From CAZEGI01 sp964512105 (lineage in GTDB: Archaea; Altiarchaeota; Altiarchaeia; IMC4; CAZEGI01), in NCBI GenBank assembly GCA_964512105.1, contig CAZEGI010000001.1, positions 95,000 to 158,999 on the forward strand: a stretch of 64,000 nucleotides of DNA. Reading direction: 5' to 3'. Shown here in pieces: positions 16,352 through 24,697 of the stretch. A program made the translations under genes and the position numbers. The notes under the pieces were generated by a model, which searched no databases, was not told the DNA's origin, and worked only from the letters and a program-made list of their open reading frames with translations. Within the stretch, counting starts at the first letter, position 1. Each line of letters starts with the position of its first letter.

Positions 16352-17443
16352 TCAGTTCTTCTTTATAATCGTAACAACATCCTCGTCCATAAGCTTATGA
16401 TTAAGACCCTTTCTCTGCCCGCCGTACTTTACGGACTTCCCCCATATCTGCGCGTACCTGAACCATCCCCGCATGTTTTTGTGCAGCCTGTCGCAGACGT
16501 CCCCGATGCTTGAGTTTTTTTTCATTATCAGCGGTTCCTTCATGTCCGGCTCCTTACCCGGCTGCTTCATGTAAACCCTGATTAAACCGAGGTTCTTGAA
16601 TATTTTTTCGCGCAACACCCCAAGATTTTCGCCATTCAGCGCAGAAATCGCCACAAACTCGCCGTTTATCTTGTTTTTTAACTCACCCGAATTTTTTATC
16701 AAATCCGTTTTGTTGACCACAACAATAGCTGGCATGTACTTCCGATTTTTCGAGGTCGCATCTATCAGCCGTTCAACACTCAGCTTTTCATGAATCGTTA
16801 CGTCAGCATTTATAATTCCGCACTCGCCCAAAACCGCCTTTATGGTGCCGGCATCCAACTCCTGCCGCACGCTGGAATTTACGGTTATCCCCCCGCGATC
16901 CTTGGGTTTTATGTTAACGAGCGGCGGTTTTTCGTTTATCCGTATTCCAACGTCGTATATCTCTTTTTTTATGACATCGAGCTGGGTAACATTCCTGGGA
17001 TCGACAATCATCAGAATCACGTCCGCACCCCTTACTATAGACAATGCCTCTTTTCCACGCCCCTTCCCTACAGATGCGCCACTAATCACCCCCGGCATGT
17101 CCAGTAACTGGATTTCAATGCCGCGGTACTTCATCATCCCCGGAATCACATCCACGGTAGTGAAATCGTAAGCTGCGGTCTTTGATTCCGCATTCGTAAG
17201 CTGGTTCAGCAGTGTCGATTTACCGACAGACGGAAAACCCAAAAAAACAACCGTCGCGTCCCCGGTCTTCTTGACACCAAAGCCGAAACCGCCCCCGCCC
17301 TTTGCAGCACTTTTTTCCCTCTTCTCCTTAAGCCTTGCAAGTTTCGCCTTTAATTTTCCTATGTGGTGTTGCGTCGCCTTGTTGTAGTCCGTTGTTCTGA
17401 TCTCCTCTTCAATTTCCGCTATCTTTGCGCTGATGTCGGACAT
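16352..17443 (-). CDS. DRG-family (Rbg/Obg-like) GTPase with TGS domain
   Basis: A 363-aa GTPase conserved in archaea and eukaryotes, thought to act on ribosomes. An N-terminal helical region with ATQHHIGKLKAKLARLKEK leads to G1 GFPSVGKST (69-77), G3 LLDMPGVI and G4 NKTD. A glycine-rich AAKGGGGFGFG stretch stands before G1. The C-terminal ~70 residues form a TGS domain (RVYMKQPG, MRGWFRYAQIWGKSVKYGG). All GTP-binding motifs are intact. It diverges from the membrane protein gene at 17472. Confidence 0.94.
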   Translation of the reverse strand: MSDISAKIAEIEEEIRTTDYNKATQHHIGKLKAKLARLKEKREKSAAKGGGGFGFGVKKTGDATVVFLGFPSVGKSTLLNQLTNAESKTAAYDFTTVDVIPGMMKYRGIEIQLLDMPGVISGASVGKGRGKEALSIVRGADVILMIVDPRNVTQLDVIKKEIYDVGIRINEKPPLVNIKPKDRGGITVNSSVRQELDAGTIKAVLGECGIINADVTIHEKLSVERLIDATSKNRKYMPAIVVVNKTDLIKNSGELKNKINGEFVAISALNGENLGVLREKIFKNLGLIRVYMKQPGKEPDMKEPLIMKKNSSIGDVCDRLHKNMRGWFRYAQIWGKSVKYGGQRKGLNHKLMDEDVVTIIKKN

Positions 17444-17471
17444 GGTTATTTTATGTTCAATAATAATTAAT

Positions 17472-18551
17472 ATGCAAAAAAGCGATATCCAAAAACCGTC
17501 CGAAAAAAACCCGGTCGCAGAAACACTATCCCTGATTCTTCAGACGAGATTATTGATAATCATCGTTTTTCTGGCGTTATCCTACGCCGCATGGAGATTG
17601 CTCGATGGTTATATCCTGCGTGGCTACATCGCTCTCATCCCTGTCCTCTTCGCAATACAGATATTCCTCAACGACCTCCTTGAATCTTACCTCAGCCGAC
17701 AGGTCAAGCAAAAAACCATCTGGTTTGCAATACTCTTCGCTCCCGGAACGATTCTCCACGAACTGTCGCATGCGTTTACTGCTCTGTTAACCGGCTGCAG
17801 AATCACCGCGCTTTCGTTGTTCAGACCGAATCCCAATACAGGAGTACTCGGCTACGTCGCCTACGAAACACCGAGTGACAACTGGACCGTGTTCCGCGAG
17901 TTTGTGATAGGTTTTGCGCCGTTCTTCGGGTGCGGTGTGATGTTAATACTCTTCAGCTACCTGCAGAACAATTTTTTATCCCCAGACCTCGTTGACATAG
18001 GCAGTTTTGATAAAATATCAAATTCGATAATCGTAATCCTAAAAAATTTTTACCAACAGTTTCTGGATTTAACCTTGTCATCTGCTCTTCCTTGGGTTCT
18101 GCTCTACCTCGAAATTTGTTTTGGCCTAGGGGCGGCGCCTTCCACTATCGACTTCAAAGGCGCCCTCGGTTCAATCATCAAGCATCCATTAAGCACCCTA
18201 TTTGTCGTTCTGCTTTTCCTGCTATTGATCATCATAGGTGAGCAACCGCCGATACTCAGCAAATACGGCGAAATTCTTTCCGGAGCGATTGTTTTTGCGC
18301 TGAAGTCCGTAATCCTTATACTTTTCGTTTCAATTTCAATTCTGGTGATTTCTTTTCCCATGGCATTCTTCGGCGTAAGGTTCACGCAGGTGAAAGGGTA
18401 CTACAAGATAATTCCGGTCTTGCTTTTCCTCATAGCGTACCTTCTGACATTCAAACTTACCCTTGAAAAATCCATATCCGTGCTCGCAGCGGCAATAACC
18501 TTTGCAGTATCCAGCACTGCGTTATCAAACCCAAAACTGTTTCTCAAGTAG
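17472..18551 (+). CDS. polytopic membrane protein with HELSH metalloprotease-like motif
   Basis: A 359-aa protein with about eight hydrophobic segments. The segment GTILHELSHAFTALLTG has an HExxH motif (96-100) at the start of a membrane helix, as in M50-type intramembrane metalloproteases. A second Asp/Asn-containing motif of that family is not obvious, so protease activity is only possible. The chosen ATG 17472 follows an AT-rich promoter; an earlier in-frame ATG at 17433 would overlap the divergent DRG gene. The 3' end overlaps the convergent NFACT-R gene by 8 bases. Confidence 0.65.
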   Translation: MQKSDIQKPSEKNPVAETLSLILQTRLLIIIVFLALSYAAWRLLDGYILRGYIALIPVLFAIQIFLNDLLESYLSRQVKQKTIWFAILFAPGTILHELSHAFTALLTGCRITALSLFRPNPNTGVLGYVAYETPSDNWTVFREFVIGFAPFFGCGVMLILFSYLQNNFLSPDLVDIGSFDKISNSIIVILKNFYQQFLDLTLSSALPWVLLYLEICFGLGAAPSTIDFKGALGSIIKHPLSTLFVVLLFLLLIIIGEQPPILSKYGEILSGAIVFALKSVILILFVSISILVISFPMAFFGVRFTQVKGYYKIIPVLLFLIAYLLTFKLTLEKSISVLAAAITFAVSSTALSNPKLFLK

Positions 18552-19377
18552 AATCCAGAATCCTTCCCCGTCCGCCCGGAATCCAGTGCTGTATGCTCTC
18601 AACATCCAGTCGTTTTATTTTTTTCGCATCCTCTCTTCCGCATTTTTTCAAAAAAACATTTTTAATCTCCTTGGCAAGTTCACCGGATTTTTTTTCTCCC
18701 GGTAAAATTTGTACAGCATATATGGAATTCTTTTTTACCGCATCCACCGGACCGGCGATTACTTTCGTTTTCTCATCAATCTTAACCCCAACAGCCAGTT
18801 TCATTTCCACGCCCCTGAACCACTGTTTTTTCCCGTAAATCATGAAGGCGCCCTTTGCGATGTATTCGCCTGATGGCGGCGTTTTTGAAACCTGTCCCGG
18901 CCTAACGCAGTAAACATCACAAATCCCTGTGCCGGATTTCCAGGCGCTGCTGTACGAGGCAGCGGCCTGAGCAGCCTCTTTCAAATCGTTTTCAGGAACC
19001 TCTTTTTTATCCGGATTCTTTAAAACAAAAAACGGCGCCCCCTGTACGTCCGCATGGAAAACCAGGTCATTTTCCTCAGTGTATTTTTTTATCACAACCT
19101 CGTTCGAAGTCGCGTCCTTGCCGCCGATGACCAAAAATCCCGAACTCGTGAAAAACCACCTGAACTTTTCATACCACGCTTTTTTTTCTTCCACCCGTTT
19201 CTTTATTATTTTTTGATCAGGAATTATCCTGCTTGCCAACCTCCATTCTATGTCCTCGTGGGTTTTTTTAACGGCCTTTTCCGCCCCCTCGATTTTCGCT
19301 CTTGCTTTCTTCGCCTTTTCATAGTACCCAGATGCGTTTTCGGTCAGGCTCTTACGCAAATCAATTTTAACTTCCAT
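18544..19377 (-). CDS. Rqc2/NEMF-related protein: coiled-coil and NFACT-R domain only
   Basis: The 277-aa sequence matches the C-terminal half of archaeal RqcH/NEMF. It begins with the VKIDLRKSLTENASGYYEKAK helix and a coiled-coil arm to about residue 75. It continues with the NFACT-R (DUF814) domain: WFFTSSGFLVIGGKDATSNE, VFHADVQGAPFFVLKN and VYCVRPGQVSKTPPSGEYI. Full-length proteins are about 650 aa and start with an NFACT-N tRNA/ribosome-binding domain, absent here. It may be a split gene or a stand-alone NFACT-R protein. Full-length NEMF binds stalled 60S/50S subunits and drives tail addition. Confidence 0.88.
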   Translation of the reverse strand: MEVKIDLRKSLTENASGYYEKAKKARAKIEGAEKAVKKTHEDIEWRLASRIIPDQKIIKKRVEEKKAWYEKFRWFFTSSGFLVIGGKDATSNEVVIKKYTEENDLVFHADVQGAPFFVLKNPDKKEVPENDLKEAAQAAASYSSAWKSGTGICDVYCVRPGQVSKTPPSGEYIAKGAFMIYGKKQWFRGVEMKLAVGVKIDEKTKVIAGPVDAVKKNSIYAVQILPGEKKSGELAKEIKNVFLKKCGREDAKKIKRLDVESIQHWIPGGRGRILDST

Positions 19378-19393
19378 TCTATATCTTATTATA

Positions 19394-19678
19394 ATGAAAA
19401 AAGAAAAGAACTCGTTAATCGCTGCTTGTTTGTCATTACTGATAGGCGGTCTCGGGCAACTGTATAATGGGCAGTTCCTTAAAGGAATATTATTCCTTAT
19501 TTTCGAATTCGTAACCTACAAATTCGGAGTCGATGTCGGAACGCAACTCGCATACGTTCCGAATTTTCTGGTGAGCGTTGTTGCTGCGCTGGATGCATAC
19601 CTTAGTGCAAAACCAACAAACAGGAAAATCCCAAAACCGAAACAGGAGAAAAAATCACCGCGGGTTAAAATCTACTGA
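19394..19678 (+). CDS. TM2-like small membrane protein
   Basis: A 94-aa protein with two membrane helices. The motif GGLGQLYNGQFLKGILFLIFEF is the TM2-type signature (glycine-rich loop, Gln-Leu-Tyr-Asn-Gly, then the second helix). The tail is basic (RKIPKPKQEKKSPRVKIY). TM2 proteins are small and functionally uncharacterised in archaea. It diverges from the NFACT-R gene by 16 bp, and its end overlaps the rpl10 stop region by 7 bases, taking the place where rpl12 would usually stand. Confidence 0.75.
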   Translation: MKKEKNSLIAACLSLLIGGLGQLYNGQFLKGILFLIFEFVTYKFGVDVGTQLAYVPNFLVSVVAALDAYLSAKPTNRKIPKPKQEKKSPRVKIY

Positions 19679-20508
19679 GCCTCCTCGGGTAATTTCGCCT
19701 TAAGCGCAAGCATCTGCGCATTTGCTTCTAAAAGTATTTGGGAAACGGATTCTTTGGTCATGATTTTCGCCTTAAGCGCGAGCGCCCTGGTTTCGTTGTA
19801 GGTCTTTTGTATCATGAGCTTTATTGTCGCCTTGTTGGCCATGCCCGCGTTGAACGCCAAGTTGAATGAGTTTGTGTAGGCCGTTTGTATGTCAGCAATT
19901 GTCTTCTTCTTATCTATATCCAGAAGTTCTCCGGGATAAATAACCCCGTCTTCATATGCTGCCGATAAACTGAACCCGATTTCAACTGGAGTTATGCCCA
20001 TCCTTCCAAGAACGTTTGCGAGCTGTTGCGTTATCACGGTGCCTTCCTTCGCAACCAGCGAGTCTTCGGTCACAACAATCTTCCCCTTCTCTATCTTCGC
20101 CTTTATACCGACGCCCTGCAGCTCGCCTATTATCGGTCCCGGTGCAAAAGGGGTGTCTCCGGCCGGAATTATTATTTCCATCGGCGCCTTGCTCCCGGGC
20201 TTTGGCGGAGCGTGCGTTTTGTTTTCATTCAAAATTCCCTGCAGCTTGAACGGGTTGAGATTCGTGAATATCAGTGCAGATGGTCCCTTTACATGCTCTG
20301 CAAAGTTTTCGAGCCCAGCTTTTTTCAGCGCGCGCTTCACGAGCGTGTTCCTTGTAACGATTATCTCGATATCCTTGCCGAGCTTCTTGCGGATTTGCTG
20401 GAATTGCTTTGACGGCGTGCCGCTTATCGGCGTCACCCCTATAACCTTGTACTTCGACGCGTTTTTTGCTATGCGGTTCACTGCCGTGCTCTTCCAGTCT
20501 GCGACCAT
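19672..20508 (-). CDS. rpl10: ribosomal protein uL10 (P0), without acidic C-terminal tail
   Basis: The stalk base protein. The 278-aa sequence has the uL10 RNA-binding domain (VADWKSTAVNRIAKNASKYKVIGV, VTRNTLVKRALKKAG), the archaeal insertion domain (PAGDTPFAPGPIIGELQGVGI) and the helical spine that binds L12 dimers (about 205-278). It ends ALKAKLPEEAQ and lacks the terminal acidic GLGALFG-like peptide usual in archaeal P0. The ATG overlaps the rpl1 stop (TAATG). rpl12, normally the next gene, is missing at this locus. Confidence 0.93.
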   Translation of the reverse strand: MVADWKSTAVNRIAKNASKYKVIGVTPISGTPSKQFQQIRKKLGKDIEIIVTRNTLVKRALKKAGLENFAEHVKGPSALIFTNLNPFKLQGILNENKTHAPPKPGSKAPMEIIIPAGDTPFAPGPIIGELQGVGIKAKIEKGKIVVTEDSLVAKEGTVITQQLANVLGRMGITPVEIGFSLSAAYEDGVIYPGELLDIDKKKTIADIQTAYTNSFNLAFNAGMANKATIKLMIQKTYNETRALALKAKIMTKESVSQILLEANAQMLALKAKLPEEAQ

Positions 20509-21140
20509 TATAACACCCTCACCATTCCGCCCATCGTTGTTTTTATGTAAACCGACCTGAACTTGTCCTCCGGAATCTGCTTCTCTATCGCGTTCAACAC
20601 GGTGACTGCGTTTTCAGTCAGGTCCTCAGGGGACATGTCCTCCACACCAATCGGTGCCTGAACAGTCGGATTTTTCCTCGATTTTATCCTGACCGTGTTC
20701 TTCAACCTGTCGAAAAGTGGCTTTAAATCAACGGTCGGAGGAATCGGTTGTGGCATCTTGCTTCTTGGGGCAAGCACCACACCAAGCGTCTTACCTATGT
20801 GGGCCATAAGGTCAGCCTGGGCAATAAAGAAATAGCAGTCGTCAGCAAACCTGCGCATTTTTCTTTTGTCCTTGGCGTTTGCGTCTATCTCCTGCTTGCT
20901 CATAACGAAGTCGGAAAGTTTTTTGGCTCGCAGGTTCATGTCGCCGTCTGCGAACACACCAATGTTTATGTCCTTTCCTCGGCCTTTCGGCAAGAAAACG
21001 TTGAGATTCAGTTTGCTGGAGGCGTCTTCAATGTTAATGTCCTTAAAATTGATGCAGACCTCGACAGACTGCTTGAATCCCTTCTCCTGGTTTTTTTCCA
21101 GCAGTTCCTTTATCTTAGAAGTTAAGAGTTTTTTATCCAT
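20508..21140 (-). CDS. rpl1: ribosomal protein uL1
   Basis: A 210-aa protein of the L1 stalk. It has the family features DINIEDASSKLNLNVFLPKGRGKDI-like N-terminus, the domain II region GKTLGVVLAPRSKMPQP and the closing YIKTTMGGMVRVL. ATG 21140 is chosen: GGAGGT lies 5 bases before it, and the GTG one codon upstream would crowd the site. A hairpin touches this ribosome binding site (21151-21164). L1 represses its own operon by binding mRNA in several archaea, so feedback is plausible here. Confidence 0.95.
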   Translation of the reverse strand: MDKKLLTSKIKELLEKNQEKGFKQSVEVCINFKDINIEDASSKLNLNVFLPKGRGKDINIGVFADGDMNLRAKKLSDFVMSKQEIDANAKDKRKMRRFADDCYFFIAQADLMAHIGKTLGVVLAPRSKMPQPIPPTVDLKPLFDRLKNTVRIKSRKNPTVQAPIGVEDMSPEDLTENAVTVLNAIEKQIPEDKFRSVYIKTTMGGMVRVL

Positions 21141-21150
21141 CACTTACCTC

Positions 21151-21164
21151 CTACCCGTGGGTAG
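21151..21164 (-). promoter_or_regulatory. hairpin overlapping the rpl1 ribosome binding site
   Basis: On the minus strand CTACCCACGGGTAG forms a 6-bp stem whose last base is the first G of the GGAGGT Shine-Dalgarno of rpl1. The short loop makes it weak alone, but position suggests a translational control point, possibly for L1 feedback. Confidence 0.4.
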
Positions 21165-21212
21165 TAAACGGTTGAAAAGGTTTTAAGTTATAATGCATCC
21201 GGCTTTAAAAAC

Positions 21213-21875
21213 CTATTTTTTCTCCTCCTTCGGTTTCTTTTCCTCCGCCTTCTCCGCAACCGGTTTCTTTTCCTCCGCCTTCTCAGCAGCGGCTTCCTCA
21301 ACCGGTTTCTTCTCCTCCGTGGGTTTAACCTCCTCCTCAGTGAGTTTGGCAGCCACAATTTTTATATCCCTTACCGCCTCTGCGAGCTTACCGATTTCTT
21401 CGGGTTTGATATCGTCACTGTACTTGCCCTTCTTGATGACCCTGATAACCTCCTTTGCGGGTTTTCCGTCAATTGTTATGCCCACGGAACCACACACGCC
21501 AAGAACTTCGTTCAACGCCGCCTTCCTGCTGTTTGCAAGTAGCGAGTCCCTTTTCATGTCCGCCACTTTAAGTACCTGCTCGATACTCGCGTTTCCGGCT
21601 GGTGTCGCATCCTTGGCACCCTTCTCCAGTCCGAGCTCCTTCTTTATCAGCGCAGATGTTGGCGGAGAACCCACCTGCACCTCAAACGTTTTTGTACCAA
21701 TGTCAACAACAATCTTGATTGGAACCTTCATTCCTGTGAAACCCGCGGTTTTTTTGTTTATTTCCTCAACGACCTTTGCGGCATTCACTCCCAACGGTCC
21801 CAGCGCTGGACCCAGCGGCGGGCCGGCCGTCGCCTTACCACCGTCAACCAAAGCGTTTACTGTTTCTTTAGCCAT
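21213..21875 (-). CDS. rpl11: ribosomal protein uL11 with long Lys/Glu tail
   Basis: Binds 23S rRNA at the GTPase centre. Residues 1-165 are a normal archaeal L11: VDGGKATAGPPLGPALGPLGVN, then the C-terminal RNA-binding domain VCGSVGITIDGKPAKEV. After about residue 170 the protein carries a low-complexity tail of some 50 residues built of repeated EEKKPVEE / AEKAEEKKP units. Such a tail is not part of the usual fold and resembles charged tails of other archaeal ribosomal proteins. Part of the ftsZ-secE-spt5-rpl11-rpl1-rpl10 run; 72 bp separate it from rpl1. Confidence 0.95.
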   Translation of the reverse strand: MAKETVNALVDGGKATAGPPLGPALGPLGVNAAKVVEEINKKTAGFTGMKVPIKIVVDIGTKTFEVQVGSPPTSALIKKELGLEKGAKDATPAGNASIEQVLKVADMKRDSLLANSRKAALNEVLGVCGSVGITIDGKPAKEVIRVIKKGKYSDDIKPEEIGKLAEAVRDIKIVAAKLTEEEVKPTEEKKPVEEAAAEKAEEKKPVAEKAEEKKPKEEKK

Positions 21876-21876
21876 C

Positions 21877-22383
21877 TTACTCCCCTGTTTTTTCTTCGCT
21901 CTTTTTCTTTATAATCTTTATGTCATCGCCCTTCACAACGACCGGAATCGGAACCGCCGCCTCTATAAGTTCGACGGTAATCTCGTTCTTGTCCTTGTCT
22001 ATTTTTGCTATCCTAGCCCTTTCGTTTTTGAACGGTCCTGAAATCAGCTCGATAAGGTCGCCCTTCTTTACCTCATTGACAATCGGCGTCGGCTTTAATA
22101 TGTTTTGCAACTCCCCTACAGATATCACGCCCGCAGATTCCAGGTCGCCGCGCTGTTTCAGCAGCAAACCCTTTGTTTTCGGAACACCGCGTGCAAGGTC
22201 CTCCGCTGTTCCGGGACTATCTGCTTCAACAAGAACGTAACCCTTCAACGCCGTAGTGTAGAGTATGCTCTCCACGCGTTTCCCCTCTTTTTCCAACTCA
22301 TCTCTTCTACCAACCGCCTCTCTGTAAAGTATCTCTGCAACTACACTTTCCTGTCCCGCAGTTGCTCTAACAACGTATATCAT
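21877..22383 (-). CDS. spt5: transcription elongation factor Spt5 (NusG family)
   Basis: A 168-aa protein with the NGN domain (IYVVRATAGQESVVAEIL, ALKGYVLVEA) and a KOW domain at about 110-155 (VKKGDLIELISGPFKNERARI). It clamps RNA polymerase on DNA with Spt4 and links it to ribosomes. It is longer than many archaeal Spt5 (about 145-150 aa) because of a charged C-terminal tail KKKSEEKTGE and a longer NGN loop. It sits 1 bp after secE and 1 bp before rpl11. Confidence 0.95.
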   Translation of the reverse strand: MIYVVRATAGQESVVAEILYREAVGRRDELEKEGKRVESILYTTALKGYVLVEADSPGTAEDLARGVPKTKGLLLKQRGDLESAGVISVGELQNILKPTPIVNEVKKGDLIELISGPFKNERARIAKIDKDKNEITVELIEAAVPIPVVVKGDDIKIIKKKSEEKTGE

Positions 22384-22384
22384 T

Positions 22385-22567
22385 TCAAATGCCTCTTATG
22401 TACAACGACACGAGAAGTATGGCAAAGCCTATCACACCTATCAATATTATCCCCAAACCGGTTATCTTCGCCGTTTCATTGAACTCCGAAGTTTTCGGTT
22501 TTCGTGTCAGCCTCAATATCCGCTTGGTTTCGCCGTAAGCGTAGCCCAACCGTTGCACCGTGCTCAT
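22385..22567 (-). CDS. secE: preprotein translocase subunit SecE/Sec61-gamma
   Basis: A 60-aa single-span protein: an amphipathic helix RLTRKPKTSEFNETAKITGLG, then the membrane helix IILIGVIGFAILLVSLYI. This is the gamma subunit of the Sec channel. ATG 22567 is preferred: AAGGT lies about 10 bases before it, whereas the ATG at 22576 overlaps ftsZ and leaves no room for a binding site. Classic position between ftsZ and spt5. Confidence 0.93.
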   Translation of the reverse strand: MSTVQRLGYAYGETKRILRLTRKPKTSEFNETAKITGLGIILIGVIGFAILLVSLYIRGI

Positions 22568-22568
22568 T

Positions 22569-23720
22569 TTATACATACCTTAACTCGATGTCTGTATTTT
22601 CCTCACTTGGCTCTTCGACGTAATTCTCAAGTAGTTCTTCGTATTGCGGTGTTTTAACACCAGACAACACCACCAGGGTTTTTATGACGTTTCTCTCCGT
22701 AGATTCGTCAATATGCGCACCCCATATTATCTGTGCGTCTGGGTCTACGCTCTCCGAAACAATCTTTACAACACCCTGTGCTTCCTCAAGGGTCATGTCT
22801 ATGCCGCCCATAATGTTAACGAGCGCCCCTCTGGCACTGCTTATATTCGTGTCAAGCAGCGGAGATTTTAGCGCCTTCTCCACAGATTCCTGCGCTCTCA
22901 TACCTATCGCAGAATCCCTCGACGAATAGCCCAAACCGATCATTGCCGTCCCGCCGTCCTTCATAACAGTCCGCAGGTCAGCAAAGTCCAGGTTTATCAA
23001 GCCCGCTTTCGTCACCATCTCCGTTATACCCTTGACAGCATTCGCAAGCAATTCGTCAGCAACCTTGAATGCGGTGTTCAATGGTAAGTTTGGAACTACC
23101 TCAAGAAGTTTGTCGTTTGGTATGATTATCACGGTGTCTGCGTGTTTCTTGAGTTTTTTCAGCCCCCTAAGAGCGTTTGCTACACGCACTTTTCCTTCAA
23201 CCGTGAACGGCAGAGTGACAACACCTATCGTTAATGCGCCGATGCTCTTTGCGACTTCTGCTATAACCGGTATCGACCCGGTTCCTGTTCCGCCCCCAAG
23301 ACCGCACGTAACGAAAACCATATCCGCTCCTTTCAAAACCTTTGCAATCTTGTCCTTATCCACCTTGGCGCAGTCCTCTCCAACCAATGGATTGTTGCCT
23401 GCACCGATACCGCCCGTAACGGACTCACCTATCAGAAGCTTAAGCGGCGCCCTTGATGTTAGTAAGTGCTGGGCATCGGTGTTAACGCAAATGACATCAC
23501 CGCCCTTTATCCCCATACTCATAATCCTGTCTATGGTGTTGGTTCCAGCGCCTCCTGCACCCACAACCTTTATGGACGTCTCTATGCCTGCAACAATCCT
23601 TCTAAGCGCATCGTCGCTATCTCCAACAACATCCGCATTGGTCATTTTAACAGCAGGAACGATCTTTTCCGGAATTTCTCTGTCGGCATTCCTGAGTGCT
23701 TCCCGTACTATGCTGTCCAT
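22569..23720 (-). CDS. ftsZ: cell division protein FtsZ
   Basis: Tubulin-like GTPase that forms the division ring. The 383-aa protein has GVGGAGTNTIDRI-type N-terminal nucleotide contact (VVGAGGAGTN), NTDAQHL, the tubulin signature GGGTGTG and the T7 catalytic loop NLDFADLRTVM. An N-terminal extension of about 50 residues precedes the fold, as in archaeal FtsZ1. It heads the operon with secE, spt5 and ribosomal protein genes, an arrangement typical of Euryarchaeota and relatives. Confidence 0.97.
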   Translation of the reverse strand: MDSIVREALRNADREIPEKIVPAVKMTNADVVGDSDDALRRIVAGIETSIKVVGAGGAGTNTIDRIMSMGIKGGDVICVNTDAQHLLTSRAPLKLLIGESVTGGIGAGNNPLVGEDCAKVDKDKIAKVLKGADMVFVTCGLGGGTGTGSIPVIAEVAKSIGALTIGVVTLPFTVEGKVRVANALRGLKKLKKHADTVIIIPNDKLLEVVPNLPLNTAFKVADELLANAVKGITEMVTKAGLINLDFADLRTVMKDGGTAMIGLGYSSRDSAIGMRAQESVEKALKSPLLDTNISSARGALVNIMGGIDMTLEEAQGVVKIVSESVDPDAQIIWGAHIDESTERNVIKTLVVLSGVKTPQYEELLENYVEEPSEENTDIELRYV

Positions 23721-23723
23721 TAA

Positions 23724-23767
23724 ATCACCAATAGTAATAGTAGCTCTTATAGAATAGGAATATAAAG
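23724..23767 (-). promoter_or_regulatory. probable promoter and leader of the ftsZ operon
   Basis: On the minus strand CTTTATATT (23767-23759) fits an archaeal TATA box about 40 bases before the ftsZ ATG at 23720, and GGTGAT (23729-23724) is a ribosome binding site 3 bases from it. This places the start of transcription near 23733. Confidence 0.45.
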
Positions 23768-23782
23768 ATAAGGCATATCCCC

Positions 23783-24697
23783 TTATAAACCTTTACTCTC
23801 GTACTCCAGAAGCAATCTTAACCTATCTTTAACGCCCTTCTGAATCTCCTCAAGAGCCTTGTCATCCCGCTTCGGCTTGAACAGATGCCTGAAACGGCCC
23901 TGCATGTTAAGATACTCCTCAACCGGCTTCAGCTTTTCAGGGTCGCGCGGCATGGTAACCTTATGCTTTCCTTCGATTACCTCAAACAATGGCATCGCTC
24001 CTGTAAGAACGCCCAGCTTCGCAACCTCAACGGTTTTTGACGGTTCGTATTTCCATCCCGGAACGCAAGGCGAATAAAGATTCACAAAACTCGGACCTTC
24101 CGTTTTTATCGCGGTCTGGATTTTTTTGAACGCATCCTGCGGAAATGCGATGGATGCGGTTGCCGCATACTTCGCGCCGTTGGCAACGAGCATGTGTACA
24201 AGGTCCTTCTTCCACTGCACCTTCCCAATGCTTGCCTTTCCTGAAGGCGATGTTGTCGTGGACGCGCCGAACGGTGTTGCGCCGCTCCTTTGAATTCCGG
24301 TGTTCATGTACGCTTCATTGTCGTAACAAACGAACGCAATATTATGCCCGCGTTCAAACGCCCCAGACAGGCCAAGTATCCCGATATCATAGGTGCCGCC
24401 GTCTCCGCCAAAACCTATAACCTTGATGTCCTTTCTGCCCTTTGCCTTCAATGCGGATTCAACTCCGGAAGCAATCGAAGCCGCATTCTCAAACGCTCCG
24501 TGAATCCAAGGTAGCCTCCACGCCGTTTCCGGATATGGTGTCGAAACAACCTCTATGCATCCGGTTGATTCCACCAAAATCACGTTCTTACCTGCTGCCT
24601 TCGTCAGCAAACGCATCGCTATGGCAGCTCCGCATCCCGCGCACGCCCTATGTCCCGGAGCGAAATACTCCTCCTCAGGCAAACCCATTATGGCCAT
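23783..24697 (-). CDS. porB: pyruvate:ferredoxin oxidoreductase, beta subunit
   Basis: The thiamine-diphosphate subunit of PFOR. GHRACAGCGAAIAMRLL holds two cluster/TPP-region cysteines and GFGGDGGTYDIGILGLSGA the TPP-Mg motif GDG. A third Cys is in STGCIEV and a fourth in YSPCVPGW, as needed for a proximal [4Fe-4S] cluster. With ATG 24697 the product is 304 aa and begins MAIMGLPEEEYFAPGH, the family start. A longer frame from GTG 24760 would overlap porA and translate two hairpins, so I reject it. Last gene of porGDAB. Confidence 0.94.
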   Translation of the reverse strand: MAIMGLPEEEYFAPGHRACAGCGAAIAMRLLTKAAGKNVILVESTGCIEVVSTPYPETAWRLPWIHGAFENAASIASGVESALKAKGRKDIKVIGFGGDGGTYDIGILGLSGAFERGHNIAFVCYDNEAYMNTGIQRSGATPFGASTTTSPSGKASIGKVQWKKDLVHMLVANGAKYAATASIAFPQDAFKKIQTAIKTEGPSFVNLYSPCVPGWKYEPSKTVEVAKLGVLTGAMPLFEVIEGKHKVTMPRDPEKLKPVEEYLNMQGRFRHLFKPKRDDKALEEIQKGVKDRLRLLLEYESKGL

